23,620 bases of DNA, taken from contig BQMV01000239.1 in the NCBI GenBank assembly GCA_022181005.1, positions 1 to 23,620 of the forward strand, in the 5' to 3' direction. The DNA is from Anaerolineaceae bacterium (GTDB taxonomy: Bacteria > Chloroflexota > Anaerolineae > Anaerolineales > Villigracilaceae). How positions within the stretch are numbered: the stretch's first letter is position 1; each line of letters opens with the position of its first letter. The notes beneath the pieces were generated by a model. The model searched no databases, had not been told where the DNA came from, and saw only the letters and a list, made by a program, of their open reading frames with translations. The translations under genes and the position numbers were made by a program. Shown one piece after another: positions 21,745 through 23,620 of this stretch.

Positions 21745-21817
21745 CGCTTTTTTGAACTGCAACAAACGCGCAATTCGCCAAGAAATTTCTTAAGGTCGTC
21801 TTTCGCGGTTTAAAACC

Positions 21818-23032
21818 TTAATAATGCACATTCACCACAGTGCCTTCAGACGCCCAGTAATACAGCCATTCGGCGTCGGGAATCGAAAGGTTCACGCATC
21901 CGTGACTCATCGGCGTGCCAAAGTTGCTATGCCAGTATGTGCCGTGCAAACCATAACCCTTATAAAAATACATCGTATACGGCACATCGGGCAGGTAATA
22001 GCCCGGACCCGACATGTCGGTTTTTCTGAGTTTGATCCAAATTTTGAATTTGCCGGTAACCGTCGGCGTCATCGAGGTTCCTGTCGAAACAAGAAACGAA
22101 TTAACGATCGCGTCGCCTTCATAAGCATAGACCATTTGATTCGTTAAATCTACATCGATCCAGCGAACGCCGCCGCGCGTTCCAGCGGATGCCGTTGGAG
22201 CGGCAGGAGGCGCGGCTGTCGGCGGGATATAAACGCTGGTCGGCGTATCCGCTACGATTTCCATCGCGAGGATGCCCGGCGTTTCGGTCGCCATTGGAAT
22301 GTTCGTCGGCTCATCAGTCGGAATCGCAGTGGGCGGCGTGACCGGCGTCGGAGTTGGAGCGACCGGGCTTGAAAGCGGCGCCTCAGTCGCTGGAACTGGA
22401 AGCGGCGTTTCAGTCGCCGGGGGCGCTGTTGCAATTTGTTGTGTCATCGCCGGATCCGCATTAAGCGGCGTCACGGTCGGTTTTGCGATTTCCGCGGAAG
22501 CCCATAGCGTCTCCTGCGCAGCGACAGGCGGCGCAGCGGCGCGGTCAAAGATCGAGGCAAAGGATAAGTTAGAAAAAGCGGACCATGCAACAAAAACGAT
22601 GGCAACGCACGCCAGTAAACTTAACGCGCCTCCGTATAGAAGCAGGCGACGCTTTCCGCTTGATGAGGCAGGCGATTTTTTTGACTCTATTTTGGGCAAG
22701 GCGGGGCGAACGCTTGAACGCGCAACGCCGCTAGAGGAAATTTCCACACTCTCGGGTTTGCGATGCGCTTGTTGTAATCTTCCGCTCGTCCATGCGACGG
22801 CTTGATGAGCGCGGGAGCTATTGGGATTAAGTTCCAGCGCTTTTTTTGCATAGGCAAGCGCGTCATCCGGGTTCGAATCGGAGGCGGCGAGAATCAGCCA
22901 AGCGTCTTCCAGGTCTGGCGCGGCGAGAGCGGCTTGCTCGCCCAACGCTTGCGCGGTGTTCTTATCGCCGCGCAACAAGGCTTGCCGAGCCTGTTCCACC
23001 CATTCATGCACATTAGAGAGCTCTGGATTCAT
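21818..23032 (-). CDS. TPR-membrane-anchored L,D-transpeptidase with Thr/Pro linker (third of three)
   Basis: The 404-residue protein has an unusual order. Residues 1-90 form two TPR-like helical repeats with no signal peptide, so they should face the cytoplasm. A basic stretch (KRRL) and one membrane helix (about 130-152) follow, then a Thr/Pro/Ala-rich linker of over 100 residues (about 165-285), and then a YkuD domain (286-404). The catalytic motif is H363 in HGTYWHSNFG and S376-H377-G378-C379 in MSHGCVNL. Unlike the two paralogues, it lacks SH3-like modules and a Tat signal. It is likely a type II membrane protein whose enzyme domain works on peptidoglycan while the TPR part binds a cytoplasmic partner. 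The stop is 73 nt before the next transpeptidase gene; it is first of the minus-strand run. Confidence 0.92.
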   Translation of the reverse strand: MNPELSNVHEWVEQARQALLRGDKNTAQALGEQAALAAPDLEDAWLILAASDSNPDDALAYAKKALELNPNSSRAHQAVAWTSGRLQQAHRKPESVEISSSGVARSSVRPALPKIESKKSPASSSGKRRLLLYGGALSLLACVAIVFVAWSAFSNLSFASIFDRAAAPPVAAQETLWASAEIAKPTVTPLNADPAMTQQIATAPPATETPLPVPATEAPLSSPVAPTPTPVTPPTAIPTDEPTNIPMATETPGILAMEIVADTPTSVYIPPTAAPPAAPTASAGTRGGVRWIDVDLTNQMVYAYEGDAIVNSFLVSTGTSMTPTVTGKFKIWIKLRKTDMSGPGYYLPDVPYTMYFYKGYGLHGTYWHSNFGTPMSHGCVNLSIPDAEWLYYWASEGTVVNVHY

Positions 23033-23428
23033 TGCATCGTTTCCGATAGGTCAAACTATATCCACTTAGATGTATTTCCGTCGCTCGATTGTACCGCTGA
23101 AACCGTTGAAATAACAGGCTTTATCCTCAAGGGTCATGGTTTCCCCAAAATGTAGATTTCATATTTTTTCGTTGCGGAATTTGCAGATGCACAGGTTTCT
23201 CCGTTTTTTCATGGAAAATTCCATGTTATCTGCGCGATCTGTGCGCAAAAGTTAACTTGTACAAAACAATAAGGGAAAATAATACTTAGCGAGCGCGCCT
23301 TTTGTAAAGTCAGGCGTTCGGCAACTTCGGTCCACGGCTAAGCGCAATTCACATAGTTTTGAAAAAATAACGTGGAAAGACCGATGCCAGCGACTTTCGC
23401 TGGCATCAAGACAACAATCTTTCTCTGC
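23033..23428. other. Non-coding interval with palindromes
   Basis: About 396 nt without a supported gene separate the first transpeptidase gene from the last fragment. The first part is the upstream region of the transpeptidase gene; a minus-strand TACAAT (+ strand ATTGTA near 23088) is a possible -10. Further on are CATGGAA/TTCCATG (23210-23225, 2-nt centre), an AT-rich stretch (23255-23290), and the terminator hairpin at 23383-23407. No tRNA-like cloverleaf, rRNA or CRISPR pattern was seen. Confidence 0.5.
23383..23407 (-). terminator. Hairpin downstream of the right-end gene
   Basis: GATGCCAGCGA (23383-23393) and TCGCTGGCATC (23397-23407) are perfect 11-bp arms around a 3-nt loop. It lies 21 nt after the stop of the partial minus-strand gene; in that direction a TCTTTCC and later TTATTTTTT follow, so it probably ends that transcript. 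Confidence 0.7.
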
Positions 23429-23579
23429 TCACGGCAGTTTTTCCAGTTTGAAATCCAGCTTCGTTGTCTCGCCTTCTTTGACGACAACTTCCAGACTTAA
23501 CTCTTTGTATCCTTCTTTCATTGCCGACAGAGTAAACGTTCCCGCTGGAAGATACCAGGTGTATTTCCCGTCTTCCCCG
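23429..23579 (-). CDS. C-terminal fragment of a protein with carboxypeptidase-regulatory-like beta domain (partial)
   Basis: The minus-strand frame ending with TGA at 23429-23431 reads GEDGKYTWYLPAGTFTLSAM, then KEGYKELSLEVVVKEGETTK and LDFKLEKLP. This is the pattern of a prealbumin-like carboxypeptidase-regulatory or PEGA-type module (G-x-Y-T-W-Y-L-P-A-G-x-F-x-L-S-A-x-K-x-G-Y), usually found on exported proteins. Only about 49 genuine residues remain; the 5' part is lost because adapter starts at 23580. A competing reading frame at 23406-23594 uses adapter bases for its start and is not real. The larger protein cannot be identified. Confidence 0.75.
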
Positions 23580-23620
23580 AGATCGGAAGAGCACACGTCT
23601 GAACTCCAGTCACGTGGCCT
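23580..23620 (+). other. TruSeq read-2 adapter with index (artefact)
   Basis: From 23580 the bases match the Illumina TruSeq adapter (AGATCGGAAGAGCACACGTC, continuing to CCAGTCAC at 23613), then GTGGCC in the index position and one more T. As I recall, GTGGCC is TruSeq index 20. The match is exact over the 34-base constant part. This is library adapter left on the contig end. Confidence 0.97.

Noticed and set aside
21744..21765. TTG start at 21765 for the second L,D-transpeptidase
   Set aside because: The ATG at 21744 gives the canonical short n-region before SRRDFLK; the longer form adds residues with no support.
21780..21791. 12-bp palindrome AAGAAATTTCTT between two transpeptidase genes
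   Set aside because: Short, AT-only core, and common by chance; no supporting position or repeat elsewhere in the window.
23210..23225. CATGGAA/TTCCATG palindrome as an operator
   Set aside because: Seven-bp arms in an interval with no nearby promoter I trust; kept only as part of the interval description.
23406..23594. 62-residue minus-strand reading frame at the right end
   Set aside because: Its start codon and first residues come from adapter bases; the neighbouring frame ending at 23429 has a recognisable domain.

Overview
The window is a metagenome-style contig of a bacterium that most resembles Anaerolineae-type Chloroflexota. The lineage call is an inference from protein style: long Thr/Pro-rich 'TPTP' linkers and tails on envelope proteins, Tat-like N-termini on L,D-transpeptidases, a RecG with a long N-terminal extension, and promoters sitting directly against start codons. 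Both ends carry sequencing adapter. Bases 1-22 resemble the Illumina P5-side adapter (18 of 22 matches), and bases 23580-23620 match the TruSeq index adapter including an index. The two outermost genes are therefore cut by library artefact, and the ends should be trimmed.

Layout. (1) 23-887, minus: start of a large unidentified protein, possibly a glycoside hydrolase. (2) 1036-6903, plus: a tight five-gene run with gaps of 16 nt or less, namely MaoC-like hydratase, class A penicillin-binding protein, YwbE, lipoprotein and DegV. It is closed by a 13-bp inverted repeat that also supplies the degV stop codon. (3) 6917-8089, minus: glutaryl-CoA dehydrogenase. (4) 8182-9668, plus: an AT-rich HigB/HigA-like toxin-antitoxin cassette whose promoter lies on a perfect 35-bp palindrome; the antitoxin carries an ImmA/IrrE metallopeptidase domain. 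(5) 9828-13980, plus: recG, coaD, a frameshifted BrnT-like toxin with its antitoxin, and a coiled-coil 'ATPase-like' protein, ended by a bidirectional terminator. (6) 14022-16881, minus: operon of CorA, SMP-30 lactonase and acyltransferase-3. (7) 17100-18581, plus: GT-C-type membrane glycosyltransferase. (8) 18608-23032, minus: three consecutive L,D-transpeptidases, a LURP-one/scramblase-like protein and a conserved hypothetical. (9) 23429-23579, minus: C-terminal fragment of a protein with a carboxypeptidase-regulatory-like beta domain.

The functional theme is the cell envelope: one bifunctional PBP, three L,D-transpeptidases, a lipoprotein, an acyltransferase and a lipid-linked-sugar glycosyltransferase. 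Housekeeping genes (recG, coaD) and two toxin-antitoxin loci, one apparently broken, lie between them.

The most unusual signal is non-coding. Two spacers, upstream of maoC (939-1035) and of coaD (12344-12428), share one architecture. A left arm of 8-bp-period units starting TAGTY is followed by a right arm of 8-bp-period units starting RACTA, and the right arm ends at the start codon. The variable base co-varies between loci (TAGTC/GACTA at one, TAGTT/AACTA at the other), and the Shine-Dalgarno sits in the right arm both times. I do not recognise this as a described element. A second RNA-level candidate is the roughly 110-nt corA leader, which can sequester the corA ribosome binding site or form an alternative pairing.
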